From assembly GCA_023665245.1 (NCBI GenBank), contig JAMPEH010000149.1, positions 1 through 6,180 of the forward strand: DNA of 6,180 nucleotides, written 5' to 3'. How positions within the stretch are numbered: the stretch's first letter is position 1; each line of letters starts with the position of its first letter. The position numbers and the translations under genes are program-made. Under the pieces are notes generated by a model. It ran no database searches and was not told the DNA's origin. It worked only from the letters and a program-made list of their open reading frames with translations. The DNA is from Muribaculaceae bacterium. GTDB lineage: Bacteria > Pseudomonadota > Alphaproteobacteria > Rs-D84. This document shows, in pieces, positions 5,326 to 6,180 of the stretch.

Positions 5326-6180
5326 CTAAAATTCAACCGTGAATTTACTGCCTTCACCGAGCGTACTTTCGACGCTTATTTTCCAACCGGATTTTTGGCA
5401 TATCTTTTTTGCAACAGCAAGCCCAAGACCGAAACCGCCGTTTTTCCCGTTATGAGAACGGTCAACCGTAAAGAAACGGGAAAATACTTTGCTCATATTT
5501 TCTTCGGCAATTCCTATTCCCGTATCGGCAACCGAAAAACCTTGTCTGTTCAGCGTAACGATTATACTGCCGCCGTCCTTATTGTATTTGATTGCGTTAC
5601 GCACGAGATTACCGAATATTTCACTCAATCTTTCGTGCCTTGACATAACGATTACATTATCGTCTATATTTTCTATAACCGTAATTTTTCTCTTATCGGC
5701 TTCGGGCTTTAACGCTTGCAGCGTTTCCTTTGCGAGCGTAGAAAAATCCACTTCGTAGGGCGGCAGATCGTCGCTGTCTATTTCGCTGTAATTGATTATG
5801 CAGGCAATCAAATTCGTAAGCCGTTCGCTCTGCGTCTGAATTGTTTTATATGCCGTATTTTTCTGCTGTTCCGTAAGTCCGCCTGCACTTAACAATTCGG
5901 CGTAACCGTGAATAGAAGTAAGCGGTGTATTCATTTCATGCGTTACGTTGGATATAAATTCGTCCTTTGAAACGCGCGCTTTTTCTACAAGTTCTTTTTC
6001 TGCTTTAATTTCGCCCATCTGTTGCGCTATATTGCGGTTACGCTCGTTCAGAATTTCGGCAACGGGTTCAAGTTCGGAATACTTGCTTGATACCGTCTGA
6101 TTAGTTATAGCGTCCTTTGCGAGTTGCTTAACGGGACTGACGATAAAATGCGTTGCAACAAAGGCTATTACGACGCAAAG
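5326..6180 (-). CDS. Membrane sensor histidine kinase (HisKA + HATPase), N-terminal part outside window
   Basis: Phosphorylates itself on a conserved histidine in response to a signal and passes the phosphate to a response regulator. The visible 284 residues begin in a transmembrane segment (LCVVIAFVATHFIV), followed by a HAMP-like linker (about 15-50) and a coiled coil. The dimerization/phosphoacceptor H-box is NVTHEMNTPLTSI, with His81 of the fragment. The ATPase domain has the N box (GNLVRNAIKYNKDGG), G1 (ADTGIGI), F box (FSRFFTVD) and G2 (GGFGLGLAVAKKI). All catalytic boxes look intact. An internal ATG at 6018 is not the true start, since the frame continues to the window edge through the HAMP and membrane parts. 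The sensed signal is unknown. The partner regulator is expected upstream, beyond 6180. It may be element cargo or host chromosome. Confidence 0.93.
   Translation of the reverse strand, partial: LCVVIAFVATHFIVSPVKQLAKDAITNQTVSSKYSELEPVAEILNERNRNIAQQMGEIKAEKELVEKARVSKDEFISNVTHEMNTPLTSIHGYAELLSAGGLTEQQKNTAYKTIQTQSERLTNLIACIINYSEIDSDDLPPYEVDFSTLAKETLQALKPEADKRKITVIENIDDNVIVMSRHERLSEIFGNLVRNAIKYNKDGGSIIVTLNRQGFSVADTGIGIAEENMSKVFSRFFTVDRSHNGKNGGFGLGLAVAKKICQKSGWKISVESTLGEGSKFTVEF

Noticed and set aside
5316..5327. AGAGAATTCTCT palindrome as terminator of the kinase gene
   Set aside because: No loop, few GC pairs and overlap with the stop codon; only a weak T-rich stretch follows.
5065..5643. 192-codon plus-strand frame
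   Set aside because: It overlaps the histidine kinase in antisense and crosses the non-coding hairpin region; no recognisable domain. A shadow frame.
1..6180. CRISPR arrays, tRNA or rRNA genes, insertion sequences
   Set aside because: No regularly spaced repeats, cloverleaf sequences, rRNA-like stretches or DDE transposase frames were seen.

Overview
The window looks like chromosomal DNA of a low-to-moderate GC, Gram-positive anaerobe (Clostridia-type Firmicute) carrying a mobilizable integrative element. The evidence is the Bacillus/Clostridium-style Ku-ligase pair, AGGAGG-type ribosome sites, a serine recombinase with a C-terminal zinc ribbon and coiled coil, and a MobV relaxase. I cannot name the species.

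Left part (1-1542): a non-homologous end-joining locus on the minus strand, Ku followed by an ATP-dependent DNA ligase that overlaps it by one base and runs off the window. Divergent from Ku, on the plus strand, is the first 40 codons of an SRAP (YedK/HMCES-type) abasic-site-shielding protein, starting MCGRF and stopping soon after GDIYP. The 41-bp space between the two start codons holds a strikingly symmetric inverted repeat, CAGTATG-N17-CATACTG, each arm ending exactly 5 nt before a start codon. It reads as one bidirectional promoter giving two leaderless messages.

Middle part (about 1531-5280): the mobile element, with its genes on the minus strand. In transcription order from the right: a perfect sigma-A-type promoter driving a hairpin-rich, about 377-nt apparently non-coding transcript that ends at a terminator; a leader segment with a six-codon ORF; an oriT-like hairpin resembling that of pMV158; a MobV relaxase; two small accessory genes; and a large serine recombinase with its own promoter inside a perfect 9-bp inverted repeat. 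The recombinase end of the element abuts the broken SRAP gene, so the element probably inserted there. The rest of SRAP is not in the window.

The element shows signs of decay or of local sequence error. The recombinase is frameshifted at a G4/C4 run. Small gene A is frameshifted at a T6 run. Small gene B has lost its ATG, apparently by deletion of one G. The relaxase has no ATG at its proper start, only ATT behind a perfect Shine-Dalgarno. No comparable lesions were noticed in Ku, the ligase fragment or the histidine kinase.

Right part (5326-6180): the C-terminal 284 residues of a membrane sensor histidine kinase, also on the minus strand and running off the window. I cannot tell whether it is element cargo or chromosomal.
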